Source: Acidimangrovimonas pyrenivorans (lineage in GTDB: Bacteria > Pseudomonadota > Alphaproteobacteria > Rhodobacterales > Rhodobacteraceae). Taken from it: a stretch of DNA of 64,000 nucleotides. This document shows, piece by piece, positions 25,177-33,311 of the stretch. The stretch lies in assembly GCF_042643245.1 (NCBI RefSeq), contig NZ_JBHRSK010000004.1:1302001-1366000 (forward strand), read 5' to 3'. The notes beneath the pieces were generated by a model, which was given only the letters and a program-made list of their open reading frames with translations, was not told the origin of the DNA and ran no database searches. Positions within the stretch are counted from its first letter, which is position 1. The number at the start of each line of letters is the position of its first letter. Both the position numbers and the translations under genes were made by a program.

Positions 25177-27155
25177 CGAAACCGGCCGAGGGCCTCGAGG
25201 ATCTTCTCGGACTGGGGCGCGGTGCCGACGGGCAGCATCACCATGCGGCCGTCATCGAACTTGTAGGGCGCGATGACGATCCCCTCCTCGGCAAGCTCCT
25301 TCACCATGCGGTCGAAATCGCTCGGCGCCTCGGCGAAGATGTAGGGCGCGTTCGACGGGATGTGCCGGATCCCGATCTCGCTCAGCCGCCTCTGCATCTC
25401 GGCGCGGTTCTCGCGGGCGCCGTCGAACACGAGCTGACGGTGCTGCGCGTCACCCAGCGCGGCGATGGCGGCGACCTCGGCGGTGTGGGTCAGGGTGAAG
25501 ATCTGTTCCGAGCGCCGGATCAGGTCGAGCAGCTTCGGCTGGGCGTAGGCATAGCCGACCCGCAGCCCCGCCATCGCGTAGAACTTCGAAAAGGTGCGCA
25601 GCCCGATGATCGCATGCGTCCCCTCGCGCACCAGGCCGGGCACGTCGACCATGGCGGGATCGTCGGCATATTCGGCATAGGCCTCGTCGATCATCACCGG
25701 CAGATCGGGCGGCAGGTCGGCAAGAAACTCGCGCACCTCCGCCTGTTGCAGCGTGACGCCTTCCGGGTTGCTCGGGCTGATGAGATAGACCAGCCGCGTC
25801 CGCGCCGTGATCGCCTCGCGCATGGCGGTCAGGTTGTGGGAGGCCCGGTTGCCGCTGCCGCCCCGATCGAACGGGACCAGCTTCTGCGCGATGCCGTTGC
25901 GCTGGCAGGTCAGGTTGAAGCCGAACCAGCCCGGCCCGCTCGAAACGATCTCCTCGCCCGGCTTGGCAAAGACCTGCACGACGCGGGCGATGAGTTCCCA
26001 GGAGCCGGGCCCGAAGGCGAAGAAATCATCCGGCAGATCGTGCTCCTGCGACAGCGCCTTGCGCAGCGCGGTGTAGCGTTCCTCGGGGTAGTAGCTGGGC
26101 GGGTGCGTGACCAGGCTGTCGCGCACCGCCTCCAGCACCTTCGGCGAAGGTCCGAACTGGTTTTCGGCCCGGTCGAGCAGCGCGATGCGCCCGGGATCGC
26201 GCGGCACGAATTCGCCCTTTATGTTGAGCTCGGGATAGAGGATCGCCTGCCGCGTCGCGGCGACGCCGGCAAGCTGGGCCTCGCCCTCCGGATCGGCGTT
26301 GAAGCGTTCCGCCGAGAGGGTCCGGCCATGCAGCAGGTGACCCGGGCCGGTCGCGCAATACTCGAAGGCGGGCAGCAGGATCTCGGCAGAGGGCAGCAGC
26401 TCGGCCGAGGCCCAGTCGCTCGCCGCCTTGCGCTCGGTCCGGACACTGGGAAGAACCAGCGCGGTCACCACCACGCGCGCATCCGGCAGGTCCGAGGCGA
26501 TGTGGCGGGTCAGCGCCTCGAGCCCCGCCTTGGAGGTGCTGTAAGGGACCATCTTGGGATAGGCACCCTCGGTCGCGATGCTCGAGATGTTGAGCACGCG
26601 GCCCGGCTTCTCGTGCTCGATCAGCCAGCGCACCGCCTCGGCGGTCGCGATCATCGGCCCGGTCAGGTTGATGCGGACCGTCTCGTCCAGTTCCTCGGGC
26701 GCGGCCTGCCAATACGGCCGGTAGGGGCCGGCGATGGCGGCATTGTTGATCAGGATGTCGAAGGTGCCATAGGCGGTCTCCGCGGCGTCGAACAGCTGCC
26801 GGATGCCCTCGGGCGTGGCGACATCGGCCACCACCCCCTCGACGCTGAGGCCCTCGGCCCGCAGCTTGCGCACGGTGTCCTGCACCGCCTCGCCGCGGCG
26901 CCCGTTGACGACCAGACGCGCGCCGAGCGCGCCGAAGCGGCGCGCGACGACCAGCCCGACGCCCTGGGTCGCCCCGGTGATCAGCACGACCTTGTCGGCA
27001 AGCCCCGGCGCGGCGCTCTCGACCCTGGGCAGGGAGGCGATCAGCTCTTCGACCTCGGACGGGGTGCTCAGCTCCTGCCAGGCGCGGCGGCCGAGATGAA
27101 TCGACCGCGCGGCAAGCCGCCGGGTGCGATGCAGAAAGGGATGCGTGGTGGCCAT
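25173..27155 (-). CDS. Bifunctional fusion: short-chain dehydrogenase/reductase plus HisC-like PLP aminotransferase
   Basis: A 660-residue single open frame. Residues about 50-290 are a classical SDR: GATQGVG at 61-67, NNAA at 137-140, Ser191/192, and Tyr205-X3-Lys209, so the catalytic set is complete. Residues about 320-660 are a fold-type I class I/II aminotransferase of the HisC kind: AENQFGPSPKVLEAV, SPSNPEGV, Asp490 and Tyr493 near the cofactor, and RTFSKFYAMAGLRVGY with the PLP lysine at 524. A short linker joins them. One reading is oxidation of an alcohol to a carbonyl followed by transamination to an amine. This is an unusual pairing in a polysaccharide locus and the substrate is unknown. 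Confidence 0.85.
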   Translation of the reverse strand: MATTHPFLHRTRRLAARSIHLGRRAWQELSTPSEVEELIASLPRVESAAPGLADKVVLITGATQGVGLVVARRFGALGARLVVNGRRGEAVQDTVRKLRAEGLSVEGVVADVATPEGIRQLFDAAETAYGTFDILINNAAIAGPYRPYWQAAPEELDETVRINLTGPMIATAEAVRWLIEHEKPGRVLNISSIATEGAYPKMVPYSTSKAGLEALTRHIASDLPDARVVVTALVLPSVRTERKAASDWASAELLPSAEILLPAFEYCATGPGHLLHGRTLSAERFNADPEGEAQLAGVAATRQAILYPELNIKGEFVPRDPGRIALLDRAENQFGPSPKVLEAVRDSLVTHPPSYYPEERYTALRKALSQEHDLPDDFFAFGPGSWELIARVVQVFAKPGEEIVSSGPGWFGFNLTCQRNGIAQKLVPFDRGGSGNRASHNLTAMREAITARTRLVYLISPSNPEGVTLQQAEVREFLADLPPDLPVMIDEAYAEYADDPAMVDVPGLVREGTHAIIGLRTFSKFYAMAGLRVGYAYAQPKLLDLIRRSEQIFTLTHTAEVAAIAALGDAQHRQLVFDGARENRAEMQRRLSEIGIRHIPSNAPYIFAEAPSDFDRMVKELAEEGIVIAPYKFDDGRMVMLPVGTAPQSEKILEALGRFR

Positions 27156-27169
27156 GACGTTCCCGACAG

Positions 27170-28315
27170 TCAGTTACTGTTGAACCCGATGCGGTCGGAA
27201 TCCGCATCCTTGCCCGCGTGCCCGTTCGGCTTGCGGCCGTTGCTCCGCAACTGGGCGCTGTCCGGATGCAGCCGGCGCATCTGCTGCTCTCCGGCGGCGA
27301 CGTGAAGCGAATCCGTGAACAGCCGCCCGACGATCGGCCCGCCCCGCGACGGCTGCGTCATCGCCCGCGGCCGCTGTTGCTGGTGGCTTTCGAAATACTC
27401 GACCGTCCGCGCCAGCCCCTCCGGCAAATGGGTCGTCGGTTGCCAGCCGAGATTCTTGAACGCCAACGAGATATCGGGCCGGCGCCGGATCGGATCGTCC
27501 TGGGGCAGCGGCAGGAACTGCAGCTCGCTGCTGCTGCCCGTGGCCTCGATCACGTGCTCGGCCAGCTCGCGGATTGTGGTTTCGGTCGGATTGCCGAGAT
27601 TGCAGGGTTGCCGCATGTGGGGACCGGCATTCATCAGCCGGATCAGCCCTTCGACGAGATCGGTCACGTAGCAGAACGACCGGGTCTGCTTGCCTTCGCC
27701 GTAGATCGTTATCGGCTGGCCCGACAGCGCCTGCATGATGAAGTTCGATACCACCCGGCCATCGGAGCCCGCCATGTTGGGACCGTAGGTGTTGAAGATC
27801 CGGGCGATGCGGATATCGACGTCGTACATCTTGCAGTAGTCGTGGAACAGCGTTTCCGCCGCCCGTTTGCCCTCGTCATAGCAGGCGCGCGGCCCGAAGG
27901 AGGTCACCGAGCCCCTGTAGCCCTCGCTCTGCGGATGGATCTCGGGATCGCCGTAGACCTCGGAGGTCGAGGCCTGAAGCACCCGCGCCCCGGTGCGGCG
28001 GGCCAGTTCGAGGATGTTGATTGCGCCGATGACGTTCGTCCGCAGGGTTCGGATCGGATCGTTCTGGTAGTGAACCGGACTGGCGGGACAGGCGAGATTG
28101 TAAATCTGTTCGATATCGTTGAAGGCACTCAGCGGCAGCTCGACATCCTGCGCCGAAAACAGAAACCGTTCATTGGGTACGAGATGAAGGATGTTTCCAA
28201 GCGAGCCCGTCTGAAGATTGTCCAGGCAAACGACATGCTCCCCCCTGTCCAAGAGAGCTTCGCACAAGAATGATCCAACAAAACCCGCACCACCACTGAC
28301 CAAAATCGATCCCAT
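27170..28315 (-). CDS. uxs: UDP-glucuronic acid decarboxylase (UDP-xylose synthase)
   Basis: A 381-residue extended SDR. It shows the NAD site GGAGFVGSFLCEALL, TSEVYGDPEIHPQ, the signature YDEGKRAAETL with catalytic Tyr and Lys, ARIFNTYGPNM and GKQTRSFCYVTDLVEGLIRL, the UXS hallmark set. It converts UDP-glucuronate to UDP-xylose (or a 4-keto intermediate), so the polymer probably contains a pentose. The C-terminal 60 residues beyond the usual domain are polar and of unknown role. The start at 28315 has GGAG upstream. It is the first gene of a seven-gene minus-strand operon that ends at 18995. Confidence 0.88.
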   Translation of the reverse strand: MGSILVSGGAGFVGSFLCEALLDRGEHVVCLDNLQTGSLGNILHLVPNERFLFSAQDVELPLSAFNDIEQIYNLACPASPVHYQNDPIRTLRTNVIGAINILELARRTGARVLQASTSEVYGDPEIHPQSEGYRGSVTSFGPRACYDEGKRAAETLFHDYCKMYDVDIRIARIFNTYGPNMAGSDGRVVSNFIMQALSGQPITIYGEGKQTRSFCYVTDLVEGLIRLMNAGPHMRQPCNLGNPTETTIRELAEHVIEATGSSSELQFLPLPQDDPIRRRPDISLAFKNLGWQPTTHLPEGLARTVEYFESHQQQRPRAMTQPSRGGPIVGRLFTDSLHVAAGEQQMRRLHPDSAQLRSNGRKPNGHAGKDADSDRIGFNSN

Positions 28316-28573
28316 GGCTAGGCTCCAGAAATGGAATATATCGTCAATATATGCAGCGCCGCGAATCAATGGCGCCGTAGGAATAACAGTCCCGAGCAAT
28401 AGCACACATTGTCCACTCGGTCTATTTGGACGTGCCCGGCCGGCGGGGAGAGCATCCGGCCGGCCCCGTCGCGCATCGTCGGGACATCGACAAACGGCGA
28501 GAGCGTCTGCGAAAGGCAGGCCTGCCGGCGGCGGGCGTGCCGGGCTGTCAGCGAAGAGCGCGAATGCCGCAGC
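28316..28573. promoter_or_regulatory. Upstream region of the decarboxylase operon
   Basis: This 258-bp gap is AT-rich next to the gene and carries ATATAT-CGTCA-ATATAT, two identical half-sites 5 bp apart, about 20 bp before the start. A sigma-70 promoter with good spacing was not found. The distal part (28430-28573) is G+C-rich and shows no gene. Confidence 0.35.
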
Positions 28574-28595
28574 AAAGCGCCGCCGGCGGCGCTTT
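28574..28595 (-). terminator. Perfect 22-bp palindrome at the end of the P450 gene
   Basis: AAAGCGCCGCC is followed directly by its complement GGCGGCGCTTT, starting at the P450 stop codon. In RNA it would be a strong stem, but the T-run after it is only three bases, so it may act as a terminator or as an RNA end-stabilising hairpin. Confidence 0.55.
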
Positions 28596-29779
28596 CAGTC
28601 CCAGCGGGCCGGCAGCGCCTCGAGGCCGTGGAAATGGTAGAGGTCGGCATAGCGCGGCCGGCCGGCGATCGTCAGGCCGGGCAGCCGGTCGAAGAGGATC
28701 GGCAGGGCGGTCTGCAGTTCGAGCCGGGCCAGCGGCGCGCCGAGGCAGAAATGGACGCCGGCGCCGAAGGACAGATGCGGCTTGCACGGCCGGGCCGGGT
28801 TGAACCGCGCCGGGGCGTCATAGGCCGAGGGATCGCGATTGGCGGCGGCCAGCAGGCAGGCGACCCGGTCGCCGCGACGGAACCCGTGGCCCATGACCTC
28901 GACATCCTCGTAGACGTGGCGCATGAAGAGGTGCAGCGGCGGGTCGAAGCGCAGCGCCTCCTCGACCGTCGCCTCGATCCGCTCGGGCGCCAGCGCCGCG
29001 GCGCGCGGCTTGTGCCGGGCCAGCGCCTTGATCGCGTTGCCCAGCGTGTGCACCGTCGCCTCGTGACCGGCATTCAGCAGCAGGATGCAGGTCGCGATCA
29101 ACTCGTCGGTCGACAGATGCTCGCCGGCCTCCTCGGCGGCGATGAGATGGGTGATGAGGTCGTCGGCCGGACGGCTGCGCCGCTCCTCGACATAGCCGCG
29201 CAGGAAGGCCGAGAACTCCTGCGCCGCGGCCACCGCCGCCGCCTCGACCCGGGCGTCGCGCCGGGCCTGATACATCGCCACCATCGCGTTCGACCAGCGC
29301 AGCAGGTCGTCCGACCGCTCCTCGGGCACCCCCAGCATCCGGGCGATGACAATGACGGGCAGCCGCTGGGCGAAGGCCGGCAGCAGGTCGGCGCCGCCGG
29401 CGGGCAGCGCGTCGATCAGCTGGTGGCTGAGGGCGGCGATCTCGGGCGCCATGGCGGCGATGCGGCGCGAGGTGAAGGCGCGCAGCACGAGGCCGCGCAG
29501 CCTTGTGTGGCGCGGCGGCTCCAGTTCCAGCATCGAGTGGTCGTCGATGGCGTAGAACGGGGCGAGATGTTCGGGCGGGAGCGGCCGGTTTTCCGGCAGT
29601 GGCTCGCGGCCGAAGCGGCGGTCGCGCAGGATGGCGTTGACGGCGGCGTAGGAGAGCGCGCAGGGCAGCCCGTACTCCTGCCACCGGACGATGCGCCCCA
29701 GCTCCCGCGCCCGTTCGTAGAAGGCATAGGGGTTCTGGACGAATTTCGGCTCGGTCGGGGACTGGCTGATGGTTTCCAT
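28595..29779 (-). CDS. Cytochrome P450 monooxygenase
   Basis: A 394-residue soluble bacterial P450. The I-helix reads LLLNAGHEATVHTLG (the oxygen-activation AGxxT pattern), the K-helix has EEALR (ExxR), and the haem site is FGAGVHFCLGAPLARLE with the proximal Cys. No membrane anchor is seen. Electrons must come from separate ferredoxin partners, not seen beside it. The substrate is unknown. It is 67 bp downstream of the Lrp/AsnC gene on the same strand, so co-transcription is possible. Confidence 0.95.
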   Translation of the reverse strand: METISQSPTEPKFVQNPYAFYERARELGRIVRWQEYGLPCALSYAAVNAILRDRRFGREPLPENRPLPPEHLAPFYAIDDHSMLELEPPRHTRLRGLVLRAFTSRRIAAMAPEIAALSHQLIDALPAGGADLLPAFAQRLPVIVIARMLGVPEERSDDLLRWSNAMVAMYQARRDARVEAAAVAAAQEFSAFLRGYVEERRSRPADDLITHLIAAEEAGEHLSTDELIATCILLLNAGHEATVHTLGNAIKALARHKPRAAALAPERIEATVEEALRFDPPLHLFMRHVYEDVEVMGHGFRRGDRVACLLAAANRDPSAYDAPARFNPARPCKPHLSFGAGVHFCLGAPLARLELQTALPILFDRLPGLTIAGRPRYADLYHFHGLEALPARWD

Positions 29780-29846
29780 GGCGTTTCCTGGGGGCCAGCC
29801 AAGCCGAGTGCGGCCGGAATGGCAAGGGGCCGGCGGCGGCAGAGGC

Positions 29847-30308
29847 TCAGACCGGCAGGATCGTCGTCGACTTGATCTCTTCCATCGAGAGCAGCGCGGT
29901 GACGTTGTAGATCCGCACCTCCGAGATCAGCGCCTGGTAGAAGGCGTCATAGGCGCGGGCATTGGCGACCCGGACCTTGAGGATGTAGTCGATATCGCCC
30001 GCCAGCCGGTGCGCCTCGAGCACCTCGGGCCGGGCCCGCAGGGTGGTCAGGAAGCGTTGCTGCCACTCCGCCTCGTGCTCGGAGGTGCGGATCAGGACGA
30101 AGAAGCAGGCCTCGAGCCCGAGCGCCTCGGGATCGAGGATCACGGTCTGGCGGGTGATCACCCCGGCCTCGCGCAGTTTCCGAATCCGGTTCCAGACCGG
30201 GGTCTTGGACGAGCCCACCTTGCGGGCGATCTCGTCGAGCGATTGCGAGGCGTCGGCCTGCAGCTCGGCAAGGATTTTCCGGTCGAGATCGTCTAGTCGG
30301 GCCGCCAT
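29847..30308 (-). CDS. Lrp/AsnC-family transcriptional regulator
   Basis: A 153-residue protein with an N-terminal winged helix-turn-helix (LDDLDRKILAELQADASQSL then IARKVGSSKTPVWNRIRKLR) and a C-terminal RAM effector domain (VLEAHRLAGDIDYILKVRV). The start at 30308 has GGAGGAGCGA upstream. It is divergent from the sulfate-assimilation operon, an arrangement seen in Rhodobacterales, which makes it the likely regulator of that operon. An Lrp-type box lies between them. Confidence 0.9.
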   Translation of the reverse strand: MAARLDDLDRKILAELQADASQSLDEIARKVGSSKTPVWNRIRKLREAGVITRQTVILDPEALGLEACFFVLIRTSEHEAEWQQRFLTTLRARPEVLEAHRLAGDIDYILKVRVANARAYDAFYQALISEVRIYNVTALLSMEEIKSTTILPV

Positions 30309-30400
30309 TCGCTCCTCCCGTGGAATTTGGGAAATCGGGTTTCGCCTCAGGACAGTGTCGGAACAAACTTCCTTATTTGCAAGGGTATATGGCGCCAAAG

Positions 30401-30415
30401 CGGGATAATATTCTA
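30401..30415. promoter_or_regulatory. Lrp-type binding site in the divergent regulator/cobA promoter region
   Basis: Read on the minus strand, TAGAATATTATCCCG matches the known Lrp consensus YAGHAWATTWTDCTR at 13 of 15 positions. It lies 35-49 bp before the cobA start and 93-107 bp before the regulator start, so it could serve both genes. Confidence 0.5.
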
Positions 30416-30449
30416 CCTTTGAGGCAAGACACCACTCCCGGAGGCCGCC

Positions 30450-31343
30450 ATGACCCACGCTTCGATCTTCCCCGCTTCGCCGCTTCGCCGCCTCTGCGCG
30501 CGGATGATCCGCGGCGGCGCCGGCATGGCGGCACGGCTGGCCGGTGGCGGCGCCGCCGCGCTGCCCCTCGACCGGCGCTGGCTGCGCGCGGGGGAAGCCG
30601 GGGCCGGCCGGGTCGACCTCGTCGGCGCCGGGCCGGGCGATCCGGAACTTCTGACGCTGAAGGCGCGGCGGCTGCTGGCCGAGGCCGAGGTCGTGGTCCA
30701 CGACCGGCTGATCTCGGCCGAGATCCTAGCGCTGATCCCGCGCCGGGCGCGCAGGATCGCCGCCGGCAAGCAGGGCTTCGGCCCCTCGGTGCCGCAAGAG
30801 GAGATCAACGCGCTGCTGGTCCAGCATGCCCGGGCCGGCGCCCGGGTGGTGCGGCTGAAATCCGGCGATCCGGGCGTCTACGGCCGGCTCGACGAGGAGG
30901 TCGAGGCGCTCGACGCCAACGGCATCGACTGGGCCATTACCCCCGGCCTGACCGCCGCCTCGGCCGCCGCCGCCGCGCTCGGCCAGGGGCTGACGGCGCG
31001 CGGGCGCAATACCGGCGTGCGGCTGCTGACCGGCCACGACGTCGCCGGCTTCGCCGAGCAGGACTGGCGCGGGCTGGCCGAGCCGGGCGCCGTCGCCGCC
31101 ATCTACATGGGCAAGCGGGCGGCGCGCTTCCTGCAGGGCCGCCTGCTGATGCACGGCGCCGGCGGCGAGACGCCGGTCAGCGTGGTCGAGAACGCCTCGC
31201 GCCCCGACCAGCGCATCCGCCCCACCACCCTTGCCGCCCTGCCCGCCGCGCTCGAAGGCGTCGGCGGCCCGGCGGTGCTGCTTTACGGCCTTGCCCCGCG
31301 CGGCGCGGCGGCCCGGGCCGAACCCGAGGAGAAAAGCGCATGA
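30450..31343 (+). CDS. cobA: Uroporphyrinogen-III C-methyltransferase (SUMT) for siroheme synthesis
   Basis: A 297-residue protein. After an extra N-terminal stretch of about 50 residues it has the SUMT core: GRVDLVGAGPGDPELLTLKA, VVVHDRLIS, GKQGFGPSVPQEEIN, VVRLKSGDPGVYGR, TPGLTAASAAAAALG and RLLTGHDV. It adds two SAM-derived methyl groups to uroporphyrinogen III to give precorrin-2, the siroheme precursor needed by the sulfite reductase two genes downstream. The oxidase/ferrochelatase part of CysG is absent, so another enzyme must finish siroheme. GGAGG precedes the ATG; the stop overlaps the next start (ATGA). Confidence 0.92.
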   Translation: MTHASIFPASPLRRLCARMIRGGAGMAARLAGGGAAALPLDRRWLRAGEAGAGRVDLVGAGPGDPELLTLKARRLLAEAEVVVHDRLISAEILALIPRRARRIAAGKQGFGPSVPQEEINALLVQHARAGARVVRLKSGDPGVYGRLDEEVEALDANGIDWAITPGLTAASAAAAALGQGLTARGRNTGVRLLTGHDVAGFAEQDWRGLAEPGAVAAIYMGKRAARFLQGRLLMHGAGGETPVSVVENASRPDQRIRPTTLAALPAALEGVGGPAVLLYGLAPRGAAARAEPEEKSA

Positions 31344-31648
31344 GCAAACGCTTCACCCCCAAGGTCGTCACCGCCAACGCCCTGCTCGAGGGCGACGTGG
31401 TCTATTTCACCGAGGACGGGCGCTGGACCCGGCTGCACCGCGAGGCCGAGCTGATCGAGGACGAGGCCGTCGCGCAATTGCGGCTGCTCGACGCCCAGGC
31501 CCGGCACCACCAGGTCGTCGGCGTCTACCTCGCCGAGGCCCGCCCGGGAGCCGACGGTCCCGAGCCGGTGCATTTCCGCGAAGGCTTCCGCGCGCAGGGC
31601 CCGTCCAACTATGCCCACGGCAAGCAAGTGGAGCTGAAGAATGTATGA
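31340..31648 (+). CDS. DUF2849 protein of the sulfite-reduction operon
   Basis: A 102-residue soluble protein (KRFTPKVVTANALLEGDVVY at the start, EGFRAQGPSNYAHGKQVELK at the end) matching the small DUF2849 proteins found between the siroheme methyltransferase and sulfite reductase genes in alphaproteobacteria. The function is not known. It overlaps cobA by 4 bp and cysI by 8 bp, which points to tight co-expression. Confidence 0.8.
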   Translation: MSKRFTPKVVTANALLEGDVVYFTEDGRWTRLHREAELIEDEAVAQLRLLDAQARHHQVVGVYLAEARPGADGPEPVHFREGFRAQGPSNYAHGKQVELKNV

Positions 31649-33311
31649 ATACAACGACTTCGACGAGGCTCTCGTGCGTGAGCGGGTGGCCCAGTTCCGC
31701 CAGCAGGTCGGCCGCCGGATCGACGGCAGCCTGACCGAGGACGAGTTCAAGCCGCTGCGGCTGATGAACGGGCTCTACCTGCAGCTCCACGCCTACATGC
31801 TGCGCGTCGCCATCCCCTACGGCACGCTGAACAGCCGCCAGATGCGCCAGCTGGCGATGATCGCCGACCGCTGGGACAAGGGCTACGGCCATTTCACCAC
31901 CCGGCAGAACATCCAGTACAACTGGCCCCGGCTGGCCGACGTGCCGGACATGCTCGACGCGCTGGCCGATGTCGGCATGCACGCGATCCAGACCTCGGGC
32001 AACACGGTGCGCAACGTCACCGCCGACCATTTCGCCGGCGCCGCGGCGGGCGAGGTCTTCGACCCGCGCCCGGTGGCCGAGCTCTTGCGGCAATGGTCGA
32101 CCGATCATCCCGAATTCCAGTACCTGCCGCGCAAGTTCAAGCTGGCCGTCATCGGCACCGAGGCCGACCGCGCGGTGATCCGCGCCCATGACATCGGCCT
32201 GCAGATGGTGCGCAACGCGGCCGGCGCGCTGGGCGTCCGCGTCTTCGTCGGCGGCGGGCTGGGCCGGACGCCGCTGCTCGGCCTCGTCACCCGCGAGTTC
32301 CTGCCGCTGGCCGACCTTCTGCCCTATGTCGAGGCGGTGCTGAGCGTCTACAACATGGCCGGACGGCGCGACAACAAGTACAAGGCGCGGATCAAGATCA
32401 CCCTCCGCGAGCAGGGCGAGGCGGCGCTGATCGCGCAGATCGAGGACCGTTTCGCCGAGCTGCGCGACAGCTATGGCGGCGCCGACCGGGCGCTGCTGGC
32501 CGAGATCGCCGAGCATTTCCTGCCGCCGCAGTTCAAATCGGCACCGGTCGAGGCCCATGACGCCGCCTATGCCGCCGATCCGGTCTTCCGTTCCTGGGCC
32601 GACACCAACCTCTCGGCCCATCGCCACCCGGATTACGCCATCGTCCAGATCAGCCTGAAGAAACCGGGCGCGACCCCGGGCGACGCGAGTTCGGCCCAGA
32701 TGCGGGTGATGGCCGACCTGGCCGAACGCTACGGCCATGACGAACTGCGCGTCAGTCACGCGCAGAACGTCGTCCTGCCCCATGTCCATCGCGGCGACCT
32801 GCCGGCGGTACATGCGGCGCTGAAACAGGCCGGGCTGGCAACGGCGAATATCGGCCTCGTCTCCGACATCATCGCCTGCCCCGGGATGGATTACTGCGCC
32901 CTGGCCACGGCGCGCTCGATCCCGGTCGCCCAGGCCATCGCCACGCGGTTCGAGGAACTCGACCTCGAGCATGAGATCGGGCCGATGCAGATCAAGATCT
33001 CGGGCTGCATCAACGCCTGCGGCCACCACCATGTCGGCCATATCGGCATCCTCGGCCTCGACCGTGCCGGGGTCGAGAACTACCAGATCACGCTGGGCGG
33101 CGACGCCTCCGAGACCGCCGCGATCGGCGAGCGGGCCGGGCCCGGCTTCGCCTACGACCAGATCGTGCCCGCCATCGAGCGGCTGATCCGGGCCTATCTC
33201 GACCTGCGCGACGGGCCCGGGGAGAGCTTCATCGCCGCCTTCCGCCGCCTCGGCCCGGCGCCGTTCAAATCCGCGCTCTATCCCGCCGAAAGGACCCGCG
33301 ATGCCGCTTGA
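31641..33311 (+). CDS. cysI: Nitrite/sulfite reductase hemoprotein (assimilatory sulfite reductase beta-type)
   Basis: A 556-residue siroheme/4Fe-4S enzyme. The two ferredoxin-like half-domains are visible. The cofactor site is formed by IIACPGMDYCALATARS and KISGCINACGHHHVGHIG, giving the C-X5-C and C-X3-C cysteine pairs. YGHFTTRQNIQYNWPRL and SGNTVRNVTADHFAG bind siroheme and substrate. Its operon partners mark it as sulfite (SO3 to sulfide) rather than nitrite reductase, and the operon's ferredoxin reductase suggests ferredoxin as electron donor. It overlaps cysH by 11 bp. Confidence 0.93.
   Translation: MYEYNDFDEALVRERVAQFRQQVGRRIDGSLTEDEFKPLRLMNGLYLQLHAYMLRVAIPYGTLNSRQMRQLAMIADRWDKGYGHFTTRQNIQYNWPRLADVPDMLDALADVGMHAIQTSGNTVRNVTADHFAGAAAGEVFDPRPVAELLRQWSTDHPEFQYLPRKFKLAVIGTEADRAVIRAHDIGLQMVRNAAGALGVRVFVGGGLGRTPLLGLVTREFLPLADLLPYVEAVLSVYNMAGRRDNKYKARIKITLREQGEAALIAQIEDRFAELRDSYGGADRALLAEIAEHFLPPQFKSAPVEAHDAAYAADPVFRSWADTNLSAHRHPDYAIVQISLKKPGATPGDASSAQMRVMADLAERYGHDELRVSHAQNVVLPHVHRGDLPAVHAALKQAGLATANIGLVSDIIACPGMDYCALATARSIPVAQAIATRFEELDLEHEIGPMQIKISGCINACGHHHVGHIGILGLDRAGVENYQITLGGDASETAAIGERAGPGFAYDQIVPAIERLIRAYLDLRDGPGESFIAAFRRLGPAPFKSALYPAERTRDAA

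Noticed and set aside
4520..28315. Exosortase/PEP-CTERM-linked locus (suggested by FemAB-like genes)
   Set aside because: No exosortase, PEP-CTERM protein or PrsK/PrsR-type regulator is present; the FemAB-like genes fit a plain Wzx/Wzy locus.
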